A stretch of 64,000 bases of DNA from Prescottella soli (GCF_040024445.1 NZ_CP157276.1:310001-374000), one strand, 5' to 3'. Shown: positions 33,168-42,474, counted from the first letter of the stretch. The notes: generated by a model from the sequence alone, not told the origin. Made by a program: numbers and translations.

Positions 33168-33948
33168 ACGGTGGTGTGGACGTCCACCGGAGCCGGCGGG
33201 GCAGCGTGGTCGGTCTCGCGGTCACCGTACACCGGGACGCTGCGACCACGCATGTGCAATGCGCGCGAACTGTCGCGAATGTGCGGATGGTCGCGCTGAT
33301 CGTCACAAGCTGTGCGAGTCGGCGCGGCGTCGGTGGATCCTGTGCGTGGAATCTCGGCCATCGTTCGGCGGCGCAGCCGGCGGTCGCAGCCGGCCTACGG
33401 AACGTCCGGGCAAAGGGTGGGGACGCTGCGCGCGAGTCAGCGTCCCGCACGCGCGATTCCGCGCGCGAGGCGTCAGGATGCGCGCGAAACTGCCGTCGAA
33501 TGGCTACACCAAGACGAGGTGGGCGCCCGGACCCTGGGGTGGGTCCACCAGGCTCTCGGGGACGGCCCGAAATCCATTACTTGACATAATGTGGATTATC
33601 GGCGAAACGGTGAACTGCGGAAATGTCGACGACCCGGTCGTCGTTGTCCGGCGGATCGTCATCGCCGCGGCCGACTCGCCCGCACGTTGATATCGACGTG
33701 TCAGTCCGGTCGGCAGTCGGTCGTGTCGCCGGCGCCCGCAGCTTCATCTGTGCGGTCGGTCGACCGGCGACGAACTGCGCGGGTCACCGGACCGTCGATA
33801 CATCCTTCGAACCGCGTCCTTCGCGCGTGGGCCTGCATCCGTCGTCGCCGCGACGCCAACGGCTCGCTCCGGTGTCCGTTTCTCGCGGATCTGCGCCCCG
33901 AGCGGCACTCGCCCGCCGGTTCCGCCCCTCAACGTCCATCCATGTCAT

Positions 33949-33964
33949 TTCGTCACGTGACGAA
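33949..33964. repeat. 16-bp perfect palindrome TTCGTCACGTGACGAA
   Basis: Perfect dyad with a CACGTG core, 14 bases beyond the stop of the decarboxylase gene. With no loop it is more like a protein-binding site than a hairpin terminator, though a terminator role is possible. Confidence 0.5.
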
Positions 33965-33978
33965 TGAGTCGGTACGAG

Positions 33979-35628
33979 TTACGGGACGTTGTAGAACGAT
34001 TCGACGTTCTCGTGCAGCTTCCGGTACATCGGCGGGGCCTCGTAGGCGTCGGTAACGACTTCGATGTAGGCGGCGGCGTCGGCCTGCTCGGCCGTCCTGA
34101 GCGCCTCGTCGAGTTCGCCGCAGGTGTCGGCGCGGGCGGTGAACCAGCCCTGGCAGCCCATCGCATGAGGAAGCTCGGTGTAGTTCCAGGCTGCGATGTC
34201 GTTGTAGGCGATCGTCTCGTCCTTGCACAGCATGCGCTCGCTGAGGTAGCCGGAGTTGTTGAGCACGAAGACGATCGGGCGCAAGCCGCGCCGACCGAAC
34301 TCGCCGATCTCCTGGACGGTCATCTGGTGAGAACCTTCGCCGGTGACCAGGACGAGCCGCCGCCCCGGAGCGCCGACCGCGGCGCCGAACGCCGCCGGAG
34401 TCGCCCAACCTATCGACGCCCACAGGGTCTGGTTGTGAAACTCCGCGCCCGCGGGCATCTGCGCGAAAGTCAAACCCAGCGAAGAGGTCCCGGTGTCGGA
34501 CATGATCACGTCGTCCGGGCGAAAGAAGCCGGCCAGGCGCGGATAGAGCGCGTCGGCGGTGATGGCGTCGTCACCATCACCGGTGACCGGTCCGGGCGTC
34601 CCGGGTGCGATGTCCGGTCGTCGAAAGCTCTTGCTCTCACGCGCGGACAGGCGCGCGAGGATGTCGGCCATCTCCACGTTCCGGTAGACCACCGAACCCA
34701 CGGTGGTGCGGTGATGGTCGATGGTGATCGCCTTTGCCGGGTCCAGGCGAACGGTGTGTCCAGCGGTGTTTCCATCGGTCAACATCGCGCCGATCATCAC
34801 CACGGCGTCGCACGATTCGACGAATGCGCGGACGGGTTCGCCCATCAGCCGGCCGACGTACATGCCGATGTAGTTCGGGTGATTCTCGCCGAGCACCGAC
34901 TTGTCGCCGAACATCGTCGCGAAGGGCAGGCCTGCGGCGTCGACGAACGCCGCGGCCGCATCCTGCAGGCCGAGCCGCCTGACCAGCACCCCCGGCAGCA
35001 CGCATGCCTGACCGGCGTTGCCGAGTGCAGCGTTCACCGCGTCGGTGGCCGCCGCCAGCGCCTCGGGATCGCTGGTCGGCACGCTGGGCGCCGGTGCGGT
35101 CGCCAGCACGGGCGTGTCCGCGACGTCGCCGGGAATCGCCATGTAGACCGGACGACGGTGGTACAGCGCTGCGGCGATCAGCCGCTCGGTCTCGGATGCC
35201 GCGTTCTGCGGCGTCATGATCGCACTGGCGCACACGATCGGCTCCGCCATCGTGTGGAACAGGTCGAATTCGCCGTTGCCCAACGTGTGATGCACCAGCG
35301 CTCGCCCTTCCTGTGTCGCCAGGTTGGGCGTGCCGACCACATGGAACACCGCAAGATGTTCGGCGCACGAGCCCGCAATACCGCTCATCGCGGCCAGTTC
35401 GCCCACTCCGAAGGTGGTGCACACCGCGCCGACCCCGCGCATCCGGGCATACCCGTCAGCGGCGTAGGCGGCGTTGAGCTCGTTGCTGCAACCGACCCAA
35501 TTGATCGCGGCGTGCCCGACGATCGCGTCGTTGACGGGAAACGCGTAATCCCCTGCCACGCCGAAGACGTCGCCGACGCCGATCTCCTCGAGTCGCCCCA
35601 AGACGTACTGAATGACGGTCCTGGCCAT
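33979..35628 (-). CDS. Thiamine-diphosphate-dependent 2-keto acid decarboxylase (pyruvate/indolepyruvate type)
   Basis: 549 residues. Catalytic Glu in SNELNAAYAADGYAR near residue 50, the His pair in RALVHHTLGNG typical of pyruvate/indolepyruvate decarboxylases, and the ThDP motif GEGSHQMTVQEIG...NNSGY near residues 440-468. Converts 2-keto acids to aldehydes and CO2; substrates could be pyruvate, indolepyruvate or phenylpyruvate. ATG 35628 chosen because the preserved N-terminus MARTVIQYVLGRLEEIG fits the family. Monocistronic; downstream a 16-bp palindrome. Confidence 0.88.
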   Translation of the reverse strand: MARTVIQYVLGRLEEIGVGDVFGVAGDYAFPVNDAIVGHAAINWVGCSNELNAAYAADGYARMRGVGAVCTTFGVGELAAMSGIAGSCAEHLAVFHVVGTPNLATQEGRALVHHTLGNGEFDLFHTMAEPIVCASAIMTPQNAASETERLIAAALYHRRPVYMAIPGDVADTPVLATAPAPSVPTSDPEALAAATDAVNAALGNAGQACVLPGVLVRRLGLQDAAAAFVDAAGLPFATMFGDKSVLGENHPNYIGMYVGRLMGEPVRAFVESCDAVVMIGAMLTDGNTAGHTVRLDPAKAITIDHHRTTVGSVVYRNVEMADILARLSARESKSFRRPDIAPGTPGPVTGDGDDAITADALYPRLAGFFRPDDVIMSDTGTSSLGLTFAQMPAGAEFHNQTLWASIGWATPAAFGAAVGAPGRRLVLVTGEGSHQMTVQEIGEFGRRGLRPIVFVLNNSGYLSERMLCKDETIAYNDIAAWNYTELPHAMGCQGWFTARADTCGELDEALRTAEQADAAAYIEVVTDAYEAPPMYRKLHENVESFYNVP

Positions 35629-35810
35629 GAATCGATTGTCGATCGACCCACTGAGGGCACGCAACCGTCCGTCGACCCGAGGTCGATCCGGTGCGCTCCC
35701 CCGCCTCCGATACGGCCGTACGGTCGTTTATCGATTATGGTTGTCGTTCTTGACAATGGTGACCGTTGAGTGTGTGGTGCGTAAAACCAGGTCAGACGTG
35801 GAGCAGGCTG

Positions 35811-35966
35811 ATGACGACGATGGGTGCAGGGTTGACGGTGATCGGGTTCTCGAATCGGATCCATGTGCTGACGTATCTCGGCATCGCCTGCCTGACCATC
35901 GGGCTGACGCTCATCCTGCTCGGCGCACTCGACGTCGGTCTCGGCGGCCGTCGCCACTGGTTCTGA
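35811..35966 (+). CDS. Small membrane protein, 51 residues
   Basis: ATG 35811 with GGAG seven bases upstream. One or two helices: MGAGLTVIGFSN, then VLTYLGIACLTIGLTLILLG, ending GLGGRRHWF. No family recognised. It lies 187 bases upstream of the DevS-like kinase and may belong to the dormancy island. Confidence 0.6.
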   Translation: MTTMGAGLTVIGFSNRIHVLTYLGIACLTIGLTLILLGALDVGLGGRRHWF

Positions 35967-36153
35967 GAGTCTTCGCTGGATTTCGGCGGTAAAGCATTGC
36001 TGCGCAAGGGGTTTACTTCGGTTCAGTGCCGCCCGTAAGCGGCGTGCGAGCCCGCAGGAGGACCTTTCGCCGCCCCGGCCCTCGTCTCCGGTCGGAGATC
36101 TCCACGTTCCGGATGACGCCGTCTGCGTCGCTCGATGGTGGAACAATGACGCT

Positions 36154-37686
36154 GTGACTCGTACGAGTGATCGGCTCGAGGGTCTCGTCGAGGCGTTGCT
36201 GGATGTCACGTCGGGTCTCGAGTTGCCCGATACGCTGCGCCGCGTCGCCGCCGCGGGGATGCGGCTGACCGGGGCGCGGTACGGCGCGGTCGCGGTTCGG
36301 GACGAAAGCGGCACCGGGCTGTCGCAGTGCGTGTACGAGGGGGCCGAGGATCCGGGTCGACCGCCGGCGCCGGACAGGGTGCCGGCGGGGCACCCGCCGC
36401 TGCGCGCCTTCCTCGAGGTGCCGATCCTGGTGCGCGGACGGATGTTCGGGAATCTGTACCTGACCGACAAGCGGCACGGCGCGTCGTTCGGTGTCGACGA
36501 CGAGACCCTCGTGCGCGCGCTGGCGTCCGCCGCGGGCGTCGCGATCGACAATGCCCGCCTCTACGACCAATCGCGGGTGCGTCGGCGTCGGCTCGAGGCG
36601 TTGCAGGACGTCAGTACCGAGCTGCTGGCGGGTGGCGATCCGGACCGGGCGCTGCAGCTGGTGGCCGACCGCGCGCTCGAGCTCACCGACGCCGATCAGT
36701 CGTTCCTGGCGATGCCGGCCGATCCGGACGAACCGGACGACGATGTGGACGAACTGGTGATCGCGGTGGCGTCGGGTCCGGAGTCGGCGCGGGCGATCGG
36801 CCGCCACCTCCCCGTCATGCGTTCGAGCACCGGTCGGGCGTTCCGGATGCGCACGCCGAGCAGTTCCGACCGCCTCGAGTACGCGCCGTTCGACCGCGCG
36901 CTCGACGCGTTCGGCCCGGCTCTGATCGTTCCGCTCCGGGCTGCGGGCGGTGTCACCGGCGTTCTCGTGACGATGCGTCGACGCGGGCGTCCGGCGTTCG
37001 ACGCGGACCAGCTGGCGTTGATGACCTCGTTCGCGGACCAGGCGGCGTTGGCGTTGCGGTTGGCCGCCGCGCAGCGGGAGAAGATCGAGCTGGACCTGCT
37101 GGCGGACCGGGACCGGATCGCCCGCGACCTGCACGACCACGTGATCCAGCGGCTATTCGCGGCCGGCTTGTCGTTGCACGGCACGCTGGCGCGTCTCGAG
37201 TCGCCGGCTCTGCGCGACCGGATCGATTCGACGATCGACGAGTTGCAGACCGTCATCGGTGACATCCGCACGGCGATCTTCGATCTGCACGACGGCTCCG
37301 GTGAACCGGGGCCCCTCGGGCAGCGGGTGCGGCGCGCCGTCGCGGACCTGACCGCGAACTGTTCGATGGGAACGGATGTTCGATTACGGGGTTCGCTCGC
37401 GGACCTGTCCCCTGTCGTCGCTGACCATGTCGAGGCGGTGGTGCGGGAGGCGGTGGCCAACGCGGTTCGACACTCGGGCGCCGAGTCCGTGCGCATCGTG
37501 GTCGACGTCGGTGACCGGGTGACGGTCGAGGTCGTCGACGACGGATGCGGTATCGGGGAGCCCGTCGAGCGCAGCGGTCTGGCCAATCTGTCGGCGCGTG
37601 CTGAGGAGGTCGGGGGGACGTTCGAGTTCGGTTCGAGCGGTGCCGGCGGGACGCAGATCGTGTGGTCGGCACCCGTGGCGGATTGA
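36154..37686 (+). CDS. DevS/DosT-like sensor histidine kinase with shortened first GAF domain
   Basis: 510 residues from GTG 36154: GAF-A (~residues 10-135), GAF-B (~145-305), then a NarL-type kinase with phosphoacceptor His 327 in RIARDLHDHVIQRLF and ATPase motifs VREAVANAVRHSGAE, DDGCGIG and GLANLSARAEEVGG. This is the DevS/DosT architecture that senses O2, NO or CO through heme in GAF-A. Here GAF-A lacks about 30 residues found in M. tuberculosis DosS between the FVHEG-like strand and the HHPPM-like His; AGHPPLRAF keeps one His. Heme binding is thus uncertain. No response regulator is adjacent; DevR at 47.5 kb is the likely partner. Confidence 0.87.
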   Translation: MTRTSDRLEGLVEALLDVTSGLELPDTLRRVAAAGMRLTGARYGAVAVRDESGTGLSQCVYEGAEDPGRPPAPDRVPAGHPPLRAFLEVPILVRGRMFGNLYLTDKRHGASFGVDDETLVRALASAAGVAIDNARLYDQSRVRRRRLEALQDVSTELLAGGDPDRALQLVADRALELTDADQSFLAMPADPDEPDDDVDELVIAVASGPESARAIGRHLPVMRSSTGRAFRMRTPSSSDRLEYAPFDRALDAFGPALIVPLRAAGGVTGVLVTMRRRGRPAFDADQLALMTSFADQAALALRLAAAQREKIELDLLADRDRIARDLHDHVIQRLFAAGLSLHGTLARLESPALRDRIDSTIDELQTVIGDIRTAIFDLHDGSGEPGPLGQRVRRAVADLTANCSMGTDVRLRGSLADLSPVVADHVEAVVREAVANAVRHSGAESVRIVVDVGDRVTVEVVDDGCGIGEPVERSGLANLSARAEEVGGTFEFGSSGAGGTQIVWSAPVAD

Positions 37687-37701
37687 GCGGAGGGACAGGG
37701 C

Positions 37702-40173
37702 ATGGTGGCGGTCGGTGCGTCGTTCGATTCCGATTGCGAGTTGTGCACGCTGTCGGCGGCGGCCGGCGAGGCCGGCGAATGGCTGCTGATGTTCACCGGT
37801 TTCGACCCTGCGACAGAGGGCCGGCGGGAGGCGCTGCTGACCCTCGCGAACGGGTACCTGGGCACGCGCGGTGCGTTGCCGGAGTGCCGTGCGGACGGCG
37901 TCCACTACCCCGGCGTGTACGTGGCGGGCTGCTACAACCGGCTGACCTCGATCGTGGACGAGACGCGGCACGAGGACGAGAGCCTGGTCAACCTTCCGGA
38001 CTGGACCGGGGTGACGTTTCGCTCCGGCGGCGGCGAGTGGTTCTCCCCCGCGAGTGGATTCGAGTACGAGCATCATCATGTGGGGCTCGATCTGCGCGGC
38101 GGGGTTTTGCTGCGGGAATCGGTCGTCGTCGATGGGCAGGGACGGCGTACCCGGTTGCGTCAGCGCCGGATCGTGTCGATGGCGGACCCGCACCTGGCAG
38201 CGGTGGACACGGTCGTGCGACCGGAGAACTGGTCGGGCACGCTGGCGCTGCGGTCGACTCTGGACGCGGACGTGCGGAACTCGAACGTCCCGGATCTGCT
38301 TCAGTTCGCCGACCGGCATCTGACCGAGGTGAGTGCCGGGGGCCTGGGGGACGACATGATCTGGTTGCGGGCACAGACGAGTCAGTCGCGGGTGCAGGTG
38401 TCGCAGGCGGCCCGGACCCGCGTGCGCGTGGACGGGATGGGGGTCGCGGCGACGCATTCGCGCCGGTTCGAGCCCGAGGCCGTGAGTGACCACGTCGCGG
38501 TGGAGGTGCGGCGCGGTCAGCGGGTGGAGATGGAGAAGATCGTCGCGGTGTACACCTCGCGCGATCGTGCGATCTCGGAGGCGCTGTCGGCGGCGCAGGA
38601 GTCGGCGCACACGGCGCGGGGGTACGAGGACCTGCTGGCAGCGCACGTCGAGGCGTGGGATGCGCTGTGGCGGCGGTTCGCGGTGTCGCTGGACACGGGC
38701 GTGCGGTCGCGTCAGGCGGCGAACGTCCAGATCTTCCACGTACTGCAGACGTTGTCGCCGCACACCGCCGACATGGACGTGGGTGTGCCGGCGCGCGGCC
38801 TGCACGGCGAGGCGTACCGGGGCCATGTCTTCTGGGACGACGTGTTCGTGTTCCCGCTACTGAACATGCGACTGCCGGAGCTGACCCGCGCGCTGCTGCT
38901 GTACCGGTACCGACGGCTGCCGCACGCGCGGCGGCTCGCGGCCGCGCAGGGGCTGCGGGGCGCGTTGATTCCGTGGCAGAGCGGCAGCGATGGCCGGGAG
39001 GAGACGCCGCGGGTGCTGTTCAATCCGCGGTCGGGTCGGTGGATGCCGGACCATTCGCGGCGCCAGTACCACGTGAATGTGGCGGTCGCGTACAACGTGT
39101 GGCACTACTGGGAGGCGACTGCCGATCTGGGTTTCCTCGCGGCGTTCGGGGCGGAGATGCTGGTGGAGAACGCGCGGTTCTGGGCGAGCCTGGCGGTGTA
39201 CGACCCGGCGACGGACCGGTTCGACATCCGCGGGGTGATGGGCCCGGACGAGTTCCACGACGGGTACCCGGACCGGCCGGGGACGGGGATCGACAACAGC
39301 GCGTACGTGAACGTGATGATCGCGTGGTCGTTGGCGCGGGCGTTGGACGCCTACCGGATTCTGGGCGAGAACGAGGCCGTGGGGCTGTGGGAACGGCTCG
39401 ACGTGGACGACGCCGAGCTCGAGTTCTGGGATCGCCTGCGCCGGCGGCTGCGGCTGTGCTTCCTGGACAACGGGCTGCTCGCCCAGTTCGAGGGGTACGA
39501 GTCGCTGGCCGAGCTGGACTGGGCGGCGTACCGGGCCAAGTACGGGAACATCGGCCGGCTGGATCTGATCCTGGAGTCCGAGGGAGACAGCTGTATCCGG
39601 TATCGGGCGTCCAAGCAGGCGGACGTGTTGATGCTGCTGTACCTGTTCACGGCCGAGGAATTGACGTCGCTCATCGAGGAGCTGGGCTACCCGTTCGATC
39701 CGGAGACGATTCCGGACACTGTCGAGTACTACCTGGCGCGGACCACGCACGGGTCGACGCTCAGTCGCGTCGCCCATGCGTGGGTGCTCGCGCGTGGAAA
39801 CCGGCGCGGGTCGTGGCAGATGCTCGGCGAGTCGCTCGAGGCGGATCTGTCGGACACCCAGGGCGGGACCACGCGGGAAGGGATTCATCTGGGCGCGATG
39901 GCGGGGAGCATCGACATCCTCCAGCGCTGCTACAGCGGTTTCGACATCCGCGGCGACGTGCTGTGGCTGCACCCGCTGCTGCCCGACGAGCTGCGGGTTC
40001 TCGAGTTCGACATCCGGTACCGCGATCACTGGATCCATCTGCGGTGCGATCACAAGGAGCTGACCGTGTCGACCAAGGCGAGTGCGGCCGCGCCGATCCG
40101 CGTCGACATCCACGGGCGGGAGTACGAGTTAGCGGCCGGTGAGTGGGTGACGGTTGCGGCGGACGAACCGTGA
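37702..40173 (+). CDS. Glycoside hydrolase family 65 phosphorylase (trehalose/maltose/kojibiose type)
   Basis: 823 residues. N-terminal beta-sandwich (TLANGYLGTRGALPE), (alpha/alpha)6 core with HVFWDDVFVFPLL, HYWEATADL and catalytic Glu near residue 517 in GVMGPDEFHDGY, then phosphate-binding THGSTLSRVAHAW and QGGTTREGIHLGAMAGS. GH65 enzymes phosphorolyse alpha-glucosides to beta-glucose-1-phosphate. The C-terminal part of Rv2006 (DosR regulon) is of this type. Gene lies 15 bases after the kinase stop, so the two are probably co-transcribed. Exact disaccharide unknown. Confidence 0.88.
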   Translation: MVAVGASFDSDCELCTLSAAAGEAGEWLLMFTGFDPATEGRREALLTLANGYLGTRGALPECRADGVHYPGVYVAGCYNRLTSIVDETRHEDESLVNLPDWTGVTFRSGGGEWFSPASGFEYEHHHVGLDLRGGVLLRESVVVDGQGRRTRLRQRRIVSMADPHLAAVDTVVRPENWSGTLALRSTLDADVRNSNVPDLLQFADRHLTEVSAGGLGDDMIWLRAQTSQSRVQVSQAARTRVRVDGMGVAATHSRRFEPEAVSDHVAVEVRRGQRVEMEKIVAVYTSRDRAISEALSAAQESAHTARGYEDLLAAHVEAWDALWRRFAVSLDTGVRSRQAANVQIFHVLQTLSPHTADMDVGVPARGLHGEAYRGHVFWDDVFVFPLLNMRLPELTRALLLYRYRRLPHARRLAAAQGLRGALIPWQSGSDGREETPRVLFNPRSGRWMPDHSRRQYHVNVAVAYNVWHYWEATADLGFLAAFGAEMLVENARFWASLAVYDPATDRFDIRGVMGPDEFHDGYPDRPGTGIDNSAYVNVMIAWSLARALDAYRILGENEAVGLWERLDVDDAELEFWDRLRRRLRLCFLDNGLLAQFEGYESLAELDWAAYRAKYGNIGRLDLILESEGDSCIRYRASKQADVLMLLYLFTAEELTSLIEELGYPFDPETIPDTVEYYLARTTHGSTLSRVAHAWVLARGNRRGSWQMLGESLEADLSDTQGGTTREGIHLGAMAGSIDILQRCYSGFDIRGDVLWLHPLLPDELRVLEFDIRYRDHWIHLRCDHKELTVSTKASAAAPIRVDIHGREYELAAGEWVTVAADEP

Positions 40174-40185
40174 AAGGCGGTGCGC

Positions 40186-41091
40186 GTGAACGGGGACGTG
40201 GACAGGACAGGCGTCGTGGTCGGGGTCGACGAGTCCGGCGCGGCGTTCGACGCGTTGGACTGGGCGGCCCGGGTCGCGGGGATGCGGCATGCTCCGCTGC
40301 ACGTGGCGCACGCGCTGCCGACGCCCGGCGTGTACCTGAGCGGGGCGGCCGTGCTGGCGCAGGCGCAGTTCGACGAGCAGCTGCGGGAGTCGGCGGAAGA
40401 GGTGACGGCACGGGCGCGGGAGCAGCTCGGCGCCGATCATCCCGAGGTCGAGTTCACGACCGCGATCTATCCGGGACCACCGGCGTCGGCGTTGCTCGAC
40501 GTCGGCGCGGACGCCGAGCTGCTGGTGCTCGGTGCGACGGGTGCCGGGACGATCGGTGCGGCACTGGTGGGATCGACAGGTCAGCGGGTCGCCAATCACG
40601 CGCGGTGCCCGGTCGCGATCTGCCGGGGAGGCCGGGTGCCGGAACACGATCCGCGGCCGGTGGTGGTGGGTGTGGACGGCAGCGAGTCGAGTGTGCGGGC
40701 GGTGGGGGTGGCGTTCGAGTACGCGGCGCTGTTCGGGGTCCCCCTGCTGGCCGTCCACACGTGGGGTCCGGATCGGCCGGTGGACCGGCACGGCGCGTTG
40801 CGGCTGGTGGACTGGGCGAGGGTGGAGTCGGAGGCGCGGGCGGTGCTCGGCGAGGCGGTCGCCGGGTGGGTCGACGAGTACCCGGACGTCGAGGTGGACG
40901 AGCGCCTCGAGCGGAGCAGCCCCGGGCGGGTGCTGATGGAGTACTCGCGACGGGCGCAGCTGGTCGTGGTCGGCAGCCGTGGCCACAGTCGGCTCCGGGG
41001 CGTGTTGCTGGGGTCGACCAGCCAGAACCTGCTGCACCACGCGGAGTGCCCGGTCATCGTGTGCCGGGCGACCCACGAGATCGCCGAGTGA
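40186..41091 (+). CDS. Tandem universal stress protein
   Basis: About 301 residues, two USP domains. Each has the start VVVGVDES/VVVGVDGSESS and the ATP-binding pattern GxxGx9G(S/T): GATGAGTIGAALVGSTGQ and GSRGHSRLRGVLLGSTSQ. USPs of this kind are DosR-regulated in M. tuberculosis (Rv2005c, Rv2623). It follows the GH65 gene by twelve bases. GTG 40186 fits the AAAGGCGG ribosome site; GTG 40180 is an alternative. Confidence 0.9.
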   Translation: MNGDVDRTGVVVGVDESGAAFDALDWAARVAGMRHAPLHVAHALPTPGVYLSGAAVLAQAQFDEQLRESAEEVTARAREQLGADHPEVEFTTAIYPGPPASALLDVGADAELLVLGATGAGTIGAALVGSTGQRVANHARCPVAICRGGRVPEHDPRPVVVGVDGSESSVRAVGVAFEYAALFGVPLLAVHTWGPDRPVDRHGALRLVDWARVESEARAVLGEAVAGWVDEYPDVEVDERLERSSPGRVLMEYSRRAQLVVVGSRGHSRLRGVLLGSTSQNLLHHAECPVIVCRATHEIAE

Positions 41092-41114
41092 CGAACGGCC
41101 CTGCCCTCTTCCTC

Positions 41115-41128
41115 GGGATCGGAGTCGA
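41115..41128. promoter_or_regulatory. DevR/DosR-like box upstream of hsp20
   Basis: GGGATCGGAGTCGA keeps the GGGA and AGTC blocks of the DosR core GGGACTWWAGTCCC (8 of 14), 48 bases before the Hsp20 ATG. Hsp20/HspX is the hallmark DosR target in mycobacteria. Confidence 0.4.
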
Positions 41129-41135
41129 ATGGGGT

Positions 41136-41159
41136 GTGCAACCGGTTCCGTGGTTGCAC
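41136..41159 (+). promoter_or_regulatory. Hairpin in the hsp20 leader
   Basis: GTGCAACC, 8-nt loop GGTTCCGT, GGTTGCAC: perfect 8-bp stem ending five bases before the GAGGAG ribosome site. Could be an operator or a leader RNA element (stability or temperature response). Confidence 0.4.
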
Positions 41160-41176
41160 GACAGCGAGGAGTGGTC

Positions 41177-41599
41177 ATGTCGAATGTTCCCGCGCGTCGC
41201 CGGTCCGTATTTCCCGATCTGACCGAGCTGTTCGACGCCTTTCCCGTGACCGGGTTCCGTCCGCCGTTCGGCGGCAATCTGATTCGGGTCGAAGATCGGG
41301 TCGAGGAGGACAAGTACGTGCTGCGGGCCGAGCTGCCCGGGCTCGATCCGGCGACGGACATCAACGTCAGTGTGCAGGACGGTCAGCTGACGATCGAGGC
41401 CGAGCGGTCGGAGGAGAGGTCGGAGGGCGGTCGATCGGAGTTCGCGTACGGCTCGTTCAGCCGGACGGTGTCGCTGCCGGCCGGTGCGGACGAGGACCAG
41501 GTCGAGGCGAGTTACTCGAAGGGCATTCTCGAGGTGACGGTGGGCCTGGTCGCGAAGGAGCACGGCGCCAAGCACATCGAGGTCAAGCCCGGCGACTGA
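41177..41599 (+). CDS. Hsp20/alpha-crystallin small heat-shock protein (HspX-like)
   Basis: 140 residues with an alpha-crystallin domain: IRVEDRVEEDKYVLRAELPGLDP, INVSVQDGQLTIEAER, the FSRTVSLPAGAD strand and YSKGILEVTV with the A-x-x-x-G-I/L-L motif. ATP-independent holdase chaperone. Its close setting among USPs, CBS and DevR genes marks it as the HspX/Acr counterpart. Ribosome site GAGGAG upstream of ATG 41177. Convergent with the USP gene, three bases apart. Confidence 0.92.
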   Translation: MSNVPARRRSVFPDLTELFDAFPVTGFRPPFGGNLIRVEDRVEEDKYVLRAELPGLDPATDINVSVQDGQLTIEAERSEERSEGGRSEFAYGSFSRTVSLPAGADEDQVEASYSKGILEVTVGLVAKEHGAKHIEVKPGD

Positions 41600-41602
41600 G
41601 GG

Positions 41603-42046
41603 CTATCGCGAGCGCACCACCAGCAGCGGGCACGTCACGGTGTGCAGCAGGGCGGTGCTGGTCGATCCGAGGGTCATGCCCTGGAATCCGCCGCGCCCGC
41701 GACCGCCGACGACGATGAGCCGCGCCCCGGTGCCGTGCATGAGGAGGTTGCGCACGGGCCGGTCCTGCACGACGAGCGCGCGAACCGCGACGTCGGGGTA
41801 TTTCTCCCGCCAGCCGGCGAGGGCCTCGGCGAGGACCGCGCGTTCCGCCGCCTTGGTGGACGGCCATTCGATCCGGTGCCCGAGGTGCGGGGCGACCGTG
41901 CCGACCACGGACAGGTCGCGATCGGACCACGCGTGCAGGGCCACGAGTTCCGCGTGGTGCAGCGACGCCTCCTCGAACGCCGCGGCGGTCGCGGGTTCAC
42001 CGGCCGGCGAGCCGTCGACGCCGACGACGATCGGGGCGGTGATCAT
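41603..42046 (-). CDS. Single-domain universal stress protein
   Basis: 147 residues, one USP domain: IVVGVDGSPAGEPATAAAFEEA at the N-terminus and ATP-binding GGRGRGGFQGMTLGSTS at the C-terminus. The ATG has GAGGAG upstream and overlaps the CBS gene stop (ATGA). Third gene of the PEP synthase-CBS-USP operon. Confidence 0.9.
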   Translation of the reverse strand: MITAPIVVGVDGSPAGEPATAAAFEEASLHHAELVALHAWSDRDLSVVGTVAPHLGHRIEWPSTKAAERAVLAEALAGWREKYPDVAVRALVVQDRPVRNLLMHGTGARLIVVGGRGRGGFQGMTLGSTSTALLHTVTCPLLVVRSR

Positions 42047-42471
42047 GGGTGGCTCCTCGGCGGTGGTGCGGGGGCGGGTCCGGTGCCGGTCAGCGCGCGG
42101 ACCAGTTCGAGGCGGGTGATCGTGCCGATCGGGGTGAAGCCGTCGACGACGGGCACCGCGTAGGTGTCGGTGTCGGCGAGCGCGGCCGCGACGTGGGCGA
42201 TGTCGGTCTCGGCGCGCATCGCGAGGACGGGGGTGGTCATCGCGTCGGCGACCGCGCCGGCCGCGGCCGCCCCGAGGTCGGTGTCGGACAGGACCGTTCG
42301 GATGCGTTCGAGCAGGTGCGTGGCGGTGAGGATGCCGACGAGATGACCGGCGGCGTCGACGACCTGGAGGGTCGCCTCGGGGGCGGTGCCGAGCAGCCGT
42401 GCGGCGTGCGCGAGCGTGGCGTGCTCCGGGACGGTGACGACCTGTCGGGTCATGATGTCGCCGGCGCGCAT
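42043..42471 (-). CDS. CBS-domain pair protein (Hrp1-like)
   Basis: 142 residues with two CBS domains: MRAGDIMTRQVVTVPEHATL / VDAAGHLVGILTATHLLERI and VADAMTTPVLAMRAETDI / DGFTPIGTITRLELVRAL, then a Pro-rich tail. M. tuberculosis Hrp1 (Rv2626c), a DosR target, has this build. CBS pairs bind adenosyl ligands; role in dormancy unknown. Starts three bases after the PEP synthase stop. Confidence 0.88.
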   Translation of the reverse strand: MRAGDIMTRQVVTVPEHATLAHAARLLGTAPEATLQVVDAAGHLVGILTATHLLERIRTVLSDTDLGAAAAGAVADAMTTPVLAMRAETDIAHVAAALADTDTYAVPVVDGFTPIGTITRLELVRALTGTGPAPAPPPRSHP

Positions 42472-42474
42472 CGC

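Larger units (their letters stand above)
32772..33978. other. 1.2-kb stretch without a convincing gene
   Basis: Upstream of the DoxX-led operon and downstream of the decarboxylase. Frames here are Arg/Ser-rich with poor codon bias; the longest (32948-33589, plus) resembles nothing. Base composition is less GC-rich in parts. It contains several palindromes (33144-33167, 33576-33592, 33949-33964), a TTGACA at 33581 and the promoter for the large operon. It may be decayed DNA. Confidence 0.5.

Noticed and set aside
32948-33589. 213-codon plus-strand frame in the gene-poor region
   Set aside because: Poor codon bias and nonsense-like composition; no recognisable motif.
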